The translations under genes were made by a program, and so were the position numbers. Below, piece after piece: positions 10,604-21,477 of a DNA stretch of 64,000 nucleotides; the stretch's first letter is position 1, and each line of letters starts with the position of its first letter. The DNA is from Cyrtodaria siliqua (taxonomy: Eukaryota > Mollusca > Bivalvia > Adapedonta > Hiatellidae). The notes under the pieces were generated by a model. The model was not told the DNA's origin. It was given only the letters and a program-made list of their open reading frames with translations, and did not search any database. Where the stretch lies: contig JAWPHD010001235.1 in the NCBI GenBank assembly GCA_037043455.1, forward strand, positions 248,001-312,000, in the 5' to 3' direction.

Positions 10604-11975
10604 GGTACCAGCTGTATGAAAGTGATCATAAAGGAAAAATGCTTTTCATATTTCAATCACGATTATAAATCCATCGAACTCTTTAGATAGTTCCATTATA
10701 GTTTGTTTTTTATTCCAAAAGCACACTCACAACCATTTCCTGTGAAAGTAAATACTTCATTTAACGAGAACTCAATTGGCAAAACCGATATATTCTGTAA
10801 CCCTCTTTAAAACAATAATTACTGTTCACAAAGATACTCCAGTAAATATATTGTCTGCAGTATGCAACGTTTCGTTTTCACCAAGTGCCATTAATTAGTT
10901 TAAACTTTGATTTCACTCTTAGATCTTATTCTAATAAGTATCAAAGCATGTAGTCACACTTTAATAGTTACTTGTTACTTCAAATAAAAAAATATATTAC
11001 TCCAGCACAAATGTAAACTTGCCACAATGTTATAATTACAAATATAATTACAGTTTTTCAACGTGTGTTTAATGTGATGACATTGACAAGTTTCAAGTCC
11101 GCCATGGTGAATACTTTCGATATATTCGACAGAGTATTGTATTGCGTTTCCATATCCAATTATTTGTTAAACACTGATATGTAAATCCTTTCAATTCACA
11201 CCATTATCCCGGTGGGCATGTTTTATGAAAACATTTTAAATTGACAAGCGGTCGGTAGATACATACATTTTTAATCACATGTATTAAAACGCTGACGTTA
11301 ATTTGTATGTCTTTATTTTGCTGTATTTACTGTCTCCTTTATCAAGGAACGGACCTTGAACAATATGATATTGATTTCTCCTTTCTCAATTCATTAATAA
11401 ACGACTAAACGAGTGGGGAGGATAACAATTCTGTATGTGTGGTTTCCCATCGAGATTTCTATTCATTTTGGACGTTGCTCACAACTTAGTGAACAGACTG
11501 CAAGAAACAACGCATTCTTCTATAATCCAGGTTTTATTTATCACTCAAACAATATCAGTTGATATGTATTATCCTATTATCTTTTAACAATAATCGATGA
11601 TTGATTAAATTTACTTCCATTAAGTCATTGCCGATAAACGGGACCTGAAACCAGAAGAACTTTAGGCTGGTAATTTTACTTTTGAGAAATCTAAGTTAAA
11701 CGCCATGAGAAGGTGCTCGTATAACATTCGTTCGTTCAGCTGAGATGAACAATAACTTAACGTGAGAAAATATAGTTTGCTGCTATAATGTATTATTTAA
11801 ACTATAATATATATATTTTTTTTATTTTTTTTAAACATAATTTTAATTTAAATGTTTAAATCATTTTGAGAACAAAACCAATATGAGTGTAATGAGTATA
11901 CAATAGTCCCCAGAGGTTTTATCCCTAATTTGAATTAATATAATTAGCATAACCATAAAACTGTGCAAATATGTT
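10604..11975. other. intergenic, upstream of gene 1
   Basis: No gene, RNA or recognisable mobile element is seen. It would contain the promoter of gene 1 if exon 10496-10598 is the first exon, but I see no clear TATA box or CpG-rich stretch. AT-rich with T-runs near 11815-11835. Confidence 0.4.
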
Positions 11976-13170
11976 TAGGGAAGTTATGGTAATCAATGTT
12001 CAATAAGTCATGGTTGTCAATGTTCAATAAGTCATGGTTGTCAATGTTCAATAAGTCATGGTTGTCAATGTATCATCAAGTATTGTAATAAATGTATAAT
12101 AGGTTATCCCAGTCCGTCGATGTATGATATGTTATGGTTATCCATGTACAATATGTTAAGGCTATCCATGTACAATATGTTATGGCTATCCATGTACAAT
12201 ATGTATGGGTATCCATGTACAATATGTTATGGCTATCCATGTACAATATGTTATGGTTATCCATGTACAATATGTTATATGTACAATATGTTATGGCTAT
12301 CCATGTACAATATGTTATGGTTATCCATGTACAATATGTTATGGGTATCCATGTACAATATGTTATGGTTATCCATGTACAATATGTTATGGTTATCCAT
12401 GTACAATATGTTATGGTTATCCATGTACAATATGTTATGGCTATCCATGTACAATATGTTATGGCTATTAATGTACAATATGTTATGGTTATCAATGTAT
12501 AATAGGTTATCCCAATCCGTCGATGTATGATATGTTATGGCTATCCATGTACAATATGTTATGGCTATCAATGTACAATATGTTATGGTTATCAATGTAT
12601 CAACATGCATAACAATCAATGTACAATAGTTTATGGTTGTCAATGGATAATATGCTATGGTTATCAATGTATAATATGGTATGGTTATCAATATATAATA
12701 TGGTTTGGTTATCAATGTAGAATATGTTTTTGTTATCAATGTACCATATGATAATATGTTACAGTTATCAATGTATAATAAGTATCGATTGTAAATGTAC
12801 AATATATTACGGTTATCAATGTACAATATGGTATGGTTATCTATGTACTATATACTATGGTTAGCAATGTAAATTATGATATGCTTATCAATGTACAGTA
12901 TGTTACGGTTATCAATGTACAATAAGTTATGGTTATCAATGTATCAACATGTTATGGTTATCAATGTAAATTATGATATGCTTATCAGTGTACACTATGT
13001 TAGAGCTATCAACTTACAATATGTTATGGTTATCAATGTACAATATGTTATGGTTCTCTATGTAATATTGTATTGTTCTTTGTGTATAATCTTTTATGGT
13101 TCTCTATGTATAATAGTTTATGGTTGTCAAAATGTTATGGACAGGATATCTATGTATAATGTATAATGGT
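11976..13170. repeat. minisatellite, 24-bp unit, about 48 copies
   Basis: The consensus unit is ATGGTTATCCATGTACAATA plus TGTT. Copies in 12120-12490 are nearly identical; those on either side are progressively more diverged (TTATCAATG variants). A marker variant containing CCAGTCCGTCGATGTATGAT recurs at about 12108 and 12515, about 407 bp apart, showing a higher-order duplication. The unit is a multiple of three, so several frames are open across it. Confidence 0.95.
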
Positions 13171-14182
13171 AATCAATGTCATTTTGAATGTTCTTTGTAA
13201 ACGAAATACGTTGCGATCGTCTTATTGCATAGTGGGGTTATCGGGGGCGGGGTTCCCTCTCCTTCCCCCAATATGTTGACGTGGGTAAGAGTATGTTTTA
13301 CCCCACAAAAGCAACAAAGTGCACATTTTGATATGATGTAGAAACCTATTTAATGCATAAAGTAGTGGTTCTGTTAACCTGAAATTTGAATATGAACATG
13401 CGGTGTATTTTTGGTAGTTTACTTATATTGTTTTAATTTCGTTGGTTTAAACATATTTTATTTCAACATTTTTACAACATATTTGGTGTTACAGAAAATA
13501 GTTAATCAGATTGGATCGAAAAACAAAATCTGATGTTTTATTTCTTTCCTATACATGATATTCATATCATAGCCGTTTTTCATTCCCCGTTTTTATCGCG
13601 TTAGGGTTGATAAGGTACGTGTTTCGTATAGTGAGTTATTACATAATTGTCTATTTTGTGTAAATATTGTTTGTTTGAACAGGCATTATTTCATGTTAAA
13701 GACAGCCATTCTAAACAAACATTTATTTAAAAATGACATCGCAAGTAAAACATAAAATGGTGCTGATTTGAATGAAGATCGTTACAACTTGATGTAATCG
13801 ATTTCCGAGATATAATGTGAAAAAAAAGGGGGTAAGAAAGAAGACACTTAAAGGGACCCACAGCAATCTGGATTTCTTATTTTTTGAAAAATAGCTGCGT
13901 CCCCTTTTCTTTTGTTTTCATATCTTGCATAATCATTTGAACAGTCCAAAAGCAAATAGTTTTTGGACATTACTAGTTATTAATTGCGCTGCGTCAATAA
14001 TAATATAATTAGTTAAATATTCAGGATTGATATAAGCTAAAAGTTTTTTTCCGAATCCACGTTTTCAAATTGTGTTAAATTTATTATAATATTGTGTAAC
14101 CATAATAATTGTATACATTTGAGAATAAAATATTGCTTAAACTAAACATTCAGTAGAACAATAAATTATAAATTCAGCACAG
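13171..14182. other. no feature seen
   Basis: AT-rich unique-looking sequence with a short GC-rich patch at 13235-13270. No coding region recognised. A partial match to the TTAAAGGG-family left end occurs at 13850-13870. Confidence 0.4.
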
Positions 14183-14190
14183 TGTTAAGG

Positions 14191-14260
14191 TAGCCTGGTT
14201 CCCTGGCCTCCCACAATGCTCTGTACATTACATTGTGGGAGGCCAGGGAACCAGGCTAAT
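14191..14260. mobile_element. 70-bp hairpin element with 8-bp flanking repeat
   Basis: Perfect 28-base inverted repeats (14191-14218 and 14231-14258; TAGCCTGGTTCCCTGGCCTC...) enclose a 12-base loop. The direct repeat TGTTAAGG lies immediately on both sides (14183-14190 and 14261-14268), as expected for an 8-bp target duplication. A structured-RNA origin cannot be excluded. Confidence 0.7.
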
Positions 14261-14261
14261 T

Positions 14262-14518
14262 GTTAAGGTTACCCAGAGAATAAGTTCGGGACCCTACTCG
14301 AGATCTGCCCTACATTTGCTATCGAGTATATTCATATGCTCTGATGATAGACTCCGATACCCGGAACCACCTTGTTTACGTCAACGGCCGACGGACGAGG
14401 CTAGTGGGAAGTGTGTCGACTAAGGACATACCGAAGTGACCCAGTGACGCCAGTACGGTTCCAACCCGTGATATCCGAATAAAGAGTTGAACGAGCTATC
14501 AACTGGGTCACCGCATTC
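14262..14518 (-). mobile_element. tRNA-derived SINE, family B, copy 1
   Basis: The minus strand starts with an A-box-like GGTGACCCAGTTGATAGCTC and a B-box-like GGGTTGGAACC, followed by a body (AGCCTCGTCCGTCGG, GTATCGGAGTCTATCAT) shared with 17005-17228. Confidence 0.65.
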
Positions 14519-14525
14519 CAGATAT

Positions 14526-14690
14526 TTGACGGTCGATTGTTTAGTTGTGGAGACAGACCACCCACTTTTTCCTGGCCAGAATTAGTACAGTATATCTCCC
14601 GCCGTCCGTAAAAATCGACACTTTCTCACTTACAAGTCGAGCTCCCAGTGGGATTCAAACCGCAGCGGGGCGGTCAGGTGCGGTCAGGTG
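14526..14690 (-). mobile_element. tRNA-derived SINE, family A, copy 2 (head truncated)
   Basis: Same body as 6272-6525: GACGGTCGAT, a GTGGAGaCAGACCACCCAC block, then CCGTAAAAATCGACACTTTC, and a B-box-like GGTTTGAATCCC on the minus strand. The A box is missing. The head side ends in an 11-bp tandem repeat (GCGGTCAGGTG, x3). Confidence 0.7.
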
Positions 14691-14744
14691 CGGTCAGAGT
14701 AGAAAAATTAAGAAAAAATGGAAACTCCAAATTGTAGATGATCA

Positions 14745-15010
14745 TCTTTTATTTTATTATATAGATCTATATGCAGATGTATAGTCAAAATGAGATTGGA
14801 TTAATAAATCGAGGTGCTAACGTTAAAGCTTGATATATATTTGTTCAAGATTGCAGTTTGTCCCTTTATAGGAACAGGCGACAATCTTAAAGTTTTTATT
14901 AAGCATTAAAATAACTGGTCTCGATTTATTAATCCAGTATTATTTTGACTTTAAACCTGTTTGCATATAATTAAATAAAATTTAGATTGTTTTTATTTTG
15001 TCTTTTTTTT
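14745..15010. mobile_element. TTAAAGGG-family elements, two copies end to end
   Basis: A minus-oriented copy ends at 14867 (CAAGATTGCAGTTTGTCCCT). A plus-oriented copy begins at about 14868 (GGAACAGGCGACAATCTTAA) and runs through the TTTATTAATCCAGTATTATT and TTTAAACCTGTTTGCATATA blocks. The right end of the second copy may be the terminus at 15480-15535, separated by unrelated sequence and a TTG microsatellite. Confidence 0.6.
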
Positions 15011-15221
15011 TCTACTATAGGTTTAAATGTATTCGGGGCGCGGCGTTCCTTGCCTGTGTGCTCCCCATGCATGCGTGTAGCACGTTTGTTTGGCGCTTCA
15101 TTGACAATGTGGTTGTTGTTTTTGTTGTTGTCTTATACCCGTTATTCGGTCATATTCCTAATATCTTAAACATACATTTTTTCACAGTTTTGAAAAAAAC
15201 ATTACCAATTGAATATATATT

Positions 15222-15225
15222 TTGC

Positions 15226-15256
<31 letters not shown>
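15222..15256. repeat. (TTG)n microsatellite
   Basis: About ten uninterrupted ttg units. Confidence 0.9.
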
Positions 15257-15534
15257 AAAGTGTGCCAGTTATTGAGTACGAAACGCTTTTAAATGCCTCT
15301 GTTGGTCTTGGTGTACAATATTAAATATTATGAAATTAATGTTTTACTGTGTTTTTTGCTTCTGAATTTTATGAGAAATCGCTGTAAAGTTCCCAATTTT
15401 ATTAAAAAAATAACGCTAAAATTCCTTAAAGTGAGGTATGGGGTATGTTCCCAAAATATAGAAAAACACACACACTGAATTGAACAAATGAAAGTTATGT
15501 AGAAAAATCAAGATTGCGGCGTATCCCTTTAATA

Positions 15535-16070
15535 TTGATAAGAAATGTTTGTGACAGCGTCGGATTAAATTAACATTATTACAAAAAACTTGTTACTACC
15601 AACAACTTGACTACCACTTTCTGCATGTCATTCAAAGCAGATAATGTTTACTTTTTATTTATCACCCAGTAATGTCGGATAATGAACACTTAAGGTTGTC
15701 TGTCAGATCTTGTACTTGTTCTGGCTGTATGGATTTTGTGATCACCCGCACGGTCTAAAAACTCGACATGTTTGAAAAGCTCTTACAATATTCATGAAAG
15801 CAAACATTTAATTTCAAACAATACCGTTTCACTACAGAAGTACGGGTTTTTCGTGCTTTCTTTTGTATGCAGTTCCATTCGGTTAATTTATTATTTAAGT
15901 TCTTTCTACGACTGTTGAATGGTTTGTCAATGTATGTGTTTACTAAAGACAAATCGTTATAACTCGAAGAACTTCATGAATCTTTAATGCTGCGTAACGC
16001 TGGGAGGCATGTGTGGTTGGTCACTCGTTCATATCCTAAAACATAATAGTATAACATATATTATATATTA
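15535..16070. other. no feature seen
   Basis: Unique-looking AT-rich sequence. The 65-residue minus-strand open frame at 15755-15952 has no recognisable motif or splice context. Confidence 0.4.
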
Positions 16071-16365
16071 TTTAAAGGGGCACACGGTAATCTTGAGTTT
16101 TATAATCAGGCATTGAAATGTAGTATTCCCGTATCGTTTTGACTTTAAAACTGCTTTCATATAATTAAATAAAAGCTCGAGATTTCAATTGTCTTTTAAA
16201 ATAATGTGTCAAATATATTATTGATGCAATATAATATATAGTTAGTATTTATGTAGAAACAATTTGCTTTTGACTAATATTCTAAAACAAAAATTTAATA
16301 AGCGAACAAATGCAAATTATTGCGATTTTAAAAGATCCAAAATTGTCATGTGCCCCTTTAAAGTT
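16071..16365. mobile_element. TTAAAGGG-family inverted-repeat element, full copy
   Basis: Both termini are present: TTTAAAGGGGCACACGGTAA at the left and TGTCATGTGCCCCTTTAAAG at the right. This gives a non-autonomous element of about 295 bp with roughly 25-bp imperfect TIRs. It defines the family also seen at 6560, 8709/10205, 14745-15010 and 38981. There is no coding capacity. Confidence 0.8.
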
Positions 16366-16687
16366 ATTACTACAGTATTAGTATGATTATTCTGAGTAGA
16401 ATTCTACCAAACACACTTTGCTTTAGTTCAAAGTACTGAAAGTACTGCATACAGTGAAATTAAATGACGTCAGTGGTTATTTGTATCGACATACATAATT
16501 ATTTATGTCTATGATTATTTCTAGAGACGAGTTGTATTTGTACAGCTTTTGTTTGTTTTTGTTATTTAGATGAATGACAGTTTACAATACAATGCAATGA
16601 TTATATTTACCCGAAGATCTAGTATATATATTATGGCACACCGTGTCGGAACAGCCACAGGCAGGTACCCAGAAGACTGCGACATCC

Positions 16688-16789
16688 CAATCTCATTAAA
16701 ATCAGATCCAAAATATTCGCTCCACTACTTTCCGCTAAACAGCAAAAAATAGTGGAGCAAAAATTTTGGATCTGATTTTAATGAGATTG
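16688..16789. mobile_element. 102-bp MITE with 9-bp target duplication
   Basis: Inverted arms of about 40 bases begin CAATCTCATTAAAATCAGAT and end with the complement. The 9-base direct repeat GCGACATCC flanks it exactly (16679-16687 and 16790-16798). Removing the element and one repeat restores the Cys-rich reading frame of the surrounding pseudogene. A 9-bp duplication is typical of Mutator-like transposases, but the family is not proven. Confidence 0.8.
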
Positions 16790-17004
16790 GCGACATCCAC
16801 AATTAGTAGTAGAATAGTTAGTGCCTCCACAAAGTCATGTAATTATTTCACTGCAGAGTTGTCAATCCCGGCTCAAATATGTTGGCTTCTGCTTCTCTTT
16901 CCAACACCTGTTCATTTGAAGATATAGTCTGGTAATGTGCTCTCTGGTCATGTAAACCCATCTCATGTTGGAATTGAATGTTGTGTAACGGCTCATCAAC
17001 ACAT

Positions 17005-17228
17005 TATATGTTATTAAGAGTCGCTCCGGGGAGAGGGGAAGGATACTTAGAAATCCGACAAACTGCTCTACTATTACTAATAGATTCCTATGATTCTTTA
17101 ACGCACTCGAATGATAGACTGCGATACATTGGACCACCCGGTGTACGTCTCCATCCGACGGACGAGGCTACGGAAAGTCTCTTGCGTATATCTTACATTC
17201 GAACTCTTCGACCTAAGTAACCGTTTCG
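17005..17228 (-). mobile_element. tRNA-derived SINE, family B, copy 2
   Basis: The body AGCCTCGTCCGTCGGATGGA and the TATCGCAGTCTATCATTCGA block match 14262-14518. A B-box-like GAGTTCGAATGT lies near 17195-17206 on the minus strand. It is inserted in the pseudogene 16625-17715. Confidence 0.65.
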
Positions 17229-17963
17229 TTTATATTACTGCATACATTAAGAATTTCCATTCAAAACGTTTCGCATAGGCTTTCCATTTCAACGTTTCAA
17301 CCGAATTGGTTATAACTGGATCAAAGTGACACCCTGTGACAGTATGAGGAGCTAGTAAATTGCATCGTAATTCCTCAAGTTATGCACATCACGTACAACA
17401 ATGAATTTCGGGGCGTTTGCAGTACCTGTTGAAATCCAAAACTTCTTCGTACAACCTTTCAGAGAAGTAGATCAGCAGAACAAGAATATATATGCATCCC
17501 TGCAGGACACAATCAATCGTCCGTACCATTGCTGACATGGTTCTATAGAATGTCAAACAATCCTGGTGTCACCTTCCTGGTAGTCTGCTTTCAGCATTTC
17601 GACATCACGGCCAGACTGGCCAGTAGAAAACTTTGCCATCTGTGTGTCACTGAATCATCCTGCTGTCACAATTTCCCGCACAGAAAACGAGTTGGAGGAA
17701 GCCATTATTATTACACGATCAGACAACATTAATAAATGTTTGTTTAAAATGAGCAACTATAGTTGTACAGACAGTGAAGTGACCGTTAAAGAAACACAGA
17801 TTCACGTTTTTAATATCTTTTATAACGTAACGTGCCTCAGGTAAATTACGGAAGTAACATTCTTTGTCAGATATTAACTAAACATGGATGGAAAATTATG
17901 AATTACATTCACATGATCGGCTTTAAATACTTTTTAATTTACCGGAACCATCCTTAATAGCTA

Positions 17964-18525
17964 GTGTTTGGGGCGCTTGTTTCAGCCAAAGTTTTTTTGG
18001 ACTTATAAGATAAAATTAATCTACTAGCTAAATAAGTTGTATATCAGTAAAACAGAAAGTTTTAGTGGTAAATAAAAATACCTTACTTTCCAAAATCGGT
18101 TGAGAAATAAAAATTTCATGTGCGAAAGTTGTTTTTGATGGATCATTTTCTATGCAAAATTCTGCTGCATGAAAAATTTGAAAAAAAGTTTTTCAAATTT
18201 TATTCAAAAATGGTTTTAAATTGTTAGATATTAGTAAATTAAGACACCCTGAAAGTTTTATAGCAAAATATGAAGTATTACTGAAGTTATTTGACATTTC
18301 TTAATTTTCTGCTGTCCAACCAACAAGGAATTTACATAGGAAAAGCCCCATCAACAAATCATTTTGGCTGTAAAATATTTATTTCGCAACCGATTTTCAA
18401 AAGTAAAGTAGTTTTATTTACCACTAAAAATGCCAGTTCTAATGATATATAACTGATGTACGTATTAATTAAATTGCTTGAGTTACTGCAAAAAAACCTT
18501 CTGCTGACACAAGCGCCCCAAACAA
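17964..18525. mobile_element. TA-flanked MITE with GTTTGGGGCGCTTGT ends, uninterrupted copy
   Basis: The termini GTGTTTGGGGCGCTTGTTTC and GACACAAGCGCCCCAAACAA are inverted repeats flanked by TA at both ends (17962-17963, 18526-18527), pointing to a Tc1/mariner-type element. Inverted similarity extends inward (TTTCCAAAATCGGTTGAGAA versus the complement of TCGCAACCGATTTTCAAAAG). It is 562 bp long with no transposase. A second copy is at 57283-58248. Confidence 0.8.
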
Positions 18526-18527
18526 TA

Positions 18528-19925
18528 GTGTATTTGCTGTTTCACGACTCAGGATTAATAGGGAGGTAGGTGTTTTTTCTTACTGCAAAAGATTATGAAT
18601 TTAAAAAAAACTAGTCTAAAGAAAGTAACACATTTTGAACTAGAAAAATTTCAGCATGTGTGCCAGCTTTTAACACGATGACCTCTCAAAGGTTATCTCA
18701 GCCATGTAATGAAGTAAAACCACTGTACATTGACGTGAAATAATGCGATTATATTCATAGCTTTTCGAAATGCGTAATTGCATGGGTTCAGGTGCGATTC
18801 TAACGAAATGTAAATATTATGCAAGTGTGACGCTATCGTTTCGGACATTAGCGAGAGCTAAGATTTTCAGTTATTAAGTTATGTCATAAATAGGTATTTA
18901 AAAGGCAGTGAAAGATTATCTTTAATAGACATAATCGCATTTACAGAACGATTGCGTCACATTGCGATTGGTACAAACTAACATACCAACATATAAAGAA
19001 CAACACACAACAGAACCAAATCTGTATTATATAAATGTAAGACTATAATGATAAGCTTCGTTATAACCATATATAAATGCAAGGATAAGCTTTACTAATC
19101 ATACAAATCAAATGGCCATTCGGAAGTGGCAAGGGTATGTGACCTTTATTTCTGAGTGAAGCAAACGGTGGCACACCATATCAGGTCCATAAAATGTTGT
19201 CAGGCCATCTCTGATTTATGAAGAAGACACCGATGCAGGTTTAATAGTTTGGTCAATATCTGACCGTTGTCAGTATCCCACCATTAGAAGCTGACATTCA
19301 GAAGTAAACCGGAAGTGACCTATATTTCGAAGAAAGTAGGTCTCGGTGAAGAAAACATTGTCACGCTCTCTACCCCCACCCATATGTATCAAATCAAAGG
19401 TATTTGGGTGTACTTTTAAGATAAGATTGAGATGGCAAGAAGCGAGTATTTACGATGGTTTCAAATAGACTTTGCTCCAGTTTGTATTGAATATAGCCTA
19501 TTTCAGTATATGTTATGGCACTGGCGTGGCTCAGTCAATGGAAATCCAGTGGACTCGGCTTCAAACCTCAACGGCGTCACTGAGTTTCGTCAAAGTGTTC
19601 TTGTGCAAGAAACGTTCCCTTTGCCTTGTCCGTTATATGGGAATGTAAACCAGTCGGTCCCGGGAATTAATTCGTTTAGTAAGAGTATGGCTGGTTCCTG
19701 GATTCCTATGTATCCTTTCCCTTTCTCTGGGCGGCTCTAAATAACCCTATTTGTTGATTACGTTCAATTAAATTGATTATACTTTATCTTGTAATATGTT
19801 TAATTCGCAGTTAAACCTTTCATAAATCTGCCTGTTGTGACTACGATCATTTAATATTTCTCAGCGTACTAACAATAAGAAAAGTAGAAGTGTTTATAGC
19901 AAAAGATGTTTTTTGTGTGTTGGGA
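18528..19925. other. no gene seen
   Basis: Unique-looking non-coding sequence. The open frame at 19432-19740 has no splice sites or motif I recognise. Short stretches (AAGTGACCTATATTTC near 19310) resemble repeat sequence nearby at 19135. Confidence 0.35.
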
Positions 19926-20391
19926 AAACCTGGTAACAGGTTACAGGTTTTGGTTCCTATGTCGTTTGGCGATCGGGCGTGCAAGCGGGCGGGCGTGCGG
20001 CGACGAACTCTTAGTTTCCGCTCAATAACTTTTGTTAGAAATGAGGTATTGCGATGAAACTTGAAGAGTAGGTAGCTTATGTGAAAAGGAAGGCTGGGAT
20101 TGCATTTGGGGTCACTGGGTCAAGGTTAAGGTCATTGTGTACCTTACATGGAAAGGAAGTTTGGAATTGCATGTGGGGTCACTAAGTCAAGGTTAAGGTC
20201 AGTGTTACTAAATATAGAAAACATGTTTCCCGCTCAATAACTTTAGTTGTGAATGAGATATTCGAACGAAACTTGCTGTGTATGTACCTTATATGGAAAG
20301 GAAACTTGGGATTGCATTTGGGGTCAAGGTCAATGTCACTGTTACTAAAAATGGGGAAAAAACGGTTTCCGCTCAATAACTTGAAGAACGA
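19926..20391. mobile_element. helitron-like (HINE/pearl-type) element with tandem core, left part
   Basis: The sequence GGGCGTGCAAGCGGGCGGGC is followed by about 140-bp imperfect tandem units built on TTTCCGCTCAATAACTTT, GAAACTTG, and TTGGGGTCACTGGGTCAAGG. This core is widespread in bivalve genomes. The element continues at 21478 after a block of foldback insertions. Confidence 0.65.
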
Positions 20392-20553
20392 GATTATAAG
20401 AATCCATCATGAGTATCCATGTGAGATAGAGAAATCTCACCCGAGGGTCAGAATTGTAACCAGGGACGAGGCTCTGCCGAGTGCCTGGTTGCAATTCTGA
20501 TCCCGAGGGTGAGATTTCCCTATCTCACATGGTTCACTCATGATGGATTATTT
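20392..20553. mobile_element. foldback hairpin (TCCATCATGAG family), copy 1
   Basis: Arms TCCATCATGAGTATCCATGT... and ...ACTCATGATGGATTA pair over about 70 bases, with GGGACGAGGCTCTGCCGAGT at the apex. It is near-identical to 29848-30003. Confidence 0.85.
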
Positions 20554-20665
20554 TTCTCCCATTATGTTTTATTAACGGCATAAAATCAATGACTTTGCTG
20601 ATTTAACGCCAGAATAAGGCGACGTCGACGTAACGTCATGACGTCATAAGTCACATGTCATGTAA
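20554..20665. mobile_element. TTCTCCCATT...AATGGGAGAA element, left part
   Basis: The sequence begins TTCTCCCATTATG and matches 30004-30115. Its other end (CAGAAATGGGAGAA) is at 21461-21476. The intervening 763-bp palindrome is an insertion absent from the copy at 30 kb. Confidence 0.65.
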
Positions 20666-21430
20666 GATTATAAGTATCCATCATGAGTATCCATGTGAGA
20701 TAGGTAAATCTCACCCGAGGGTCATAATTGTAACCAGGGACGAGGCTCTGCCGAGTTCCTGGTTGCAATTCTGATCCCGAGGGTGAGATTTACCTATCTC
20801 ACATGGATAAACTCATGGTGGATACTTTTTCTTGCATATCAATGACATTTTGTGCATCGACGTCACCAATAAGTTTAACTAACATTTTAATGTGTTCTAA
20901 CACAATGACGTCATGCATCTGTTCACGTTATTGACGTCATTATTGTTGCGCGTGAATTTTATCTCGACCCTAGGGTGAGATGGAAATATCTAGCCCCGGT
21001 AAAAGGACGGATTTCCTTGTCCGGTATGCAAGAAGAGTTTTCTTGCATACCGGACAAGGAAATCTGTCTTCTTGCATACCGGACAAGGAAATCCGTCATT
21101 TTACCGGGGCTAGATATTTCCATCTCACCCTAGGGTCGAGATAAAATTCACGCGCAACAATAATGACGTCAATAACGTGAACAGATGCATGACGTCATTG
21201 TGTTAAAAAACATTAAAATGTTAGTTATTGGTGACGTCGATGCACAAAATGTCATTGATATGCAAGAAAAAGAATCCACCATGAGTTTATCCATGTGAGA
21301 TAGTAAATCTCACCCTCGGTATCAGAACTGCAACCAGGAACTCGGCAGAGCCTCGTACCTGGTTACAGTTCTGACCCTCGGGTGAGATTTCCCTATCTCA
21401 CATGGATACTCATGATGGATTCTTATAATC
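20666..21430. mobile_element. 763-bp near-perfect palindrome (giant foldback)
   Basis: Two arms of about 375 bases start GATTATAAGTATCCATCATG and end in the complement. The centre is near 21040-21075, where TGCAAGAAGA and its complement meet and a block ending ACCGGACAAGGAAAT is tripled in mixed orientation. Each arm carries its own TCCATCATGAG hairpin (20674-20830; 21275-21425) and a stretch with several GACGTCA sites. The arms differ at scattered positions and by small indels, so this is a biologically aged structure and not a simple assembly fold-back. No coding region. Confidence 0.85.
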
Positions 21431-21477
21431 TCACATGAGGAAAATGCCTATCTCACATGAGCAGAAATGGGAGAAAT

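Larger units (their letters stand above)
16625..17715 (-). pseudogene. decayed mobile-element-type ORF (EADTR / TGCDTT-type protein with Cys-rich tail)
   Basis: Reading the minus strand from 17715 downwards, and allowing several stops and frameshifts, segments resemble a protein class common as dispersed copies in mollusc and cnidarian genomes: an LKADYQEGDTRIV segment (the EEADTR motif of intact copies), CRDAYIF (where intact copies have DTDV), a STGTANAPKFIVVRDV segment, then HTVTGCHFDP (usual TGCDTT). Below two insertions comes a Cys-rich end, TNCGCRS followed after a frameshift by ACGCSDTVCHN. Order and spacing fit one ancestral ORF. It is interrupted by a SINE (17005-17228) and a 102-bp inverted-repeat element (16688-16789), both younger than the ORF. 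The biochemical function of the class is not known to me; a transposon-related role is an inference. This copy cannot be functional. Confidence 0.6.

Noticed and set aside
12076..12826. Long open frames with repeats of YGYPCTIC / ITYCTWIA on both strands
   Set aside because: They follow from a 24-bp tandem repeat whose length is a multiple of three; all frames are affected and there are no splice or start signals.
19432..19740. Plus-strand frame of 102 codons with Trp and Pro
   Set aside because: No recognised family, splice sites or conserved neighbour; could be a repeat remnant but is not supportable as a gene.
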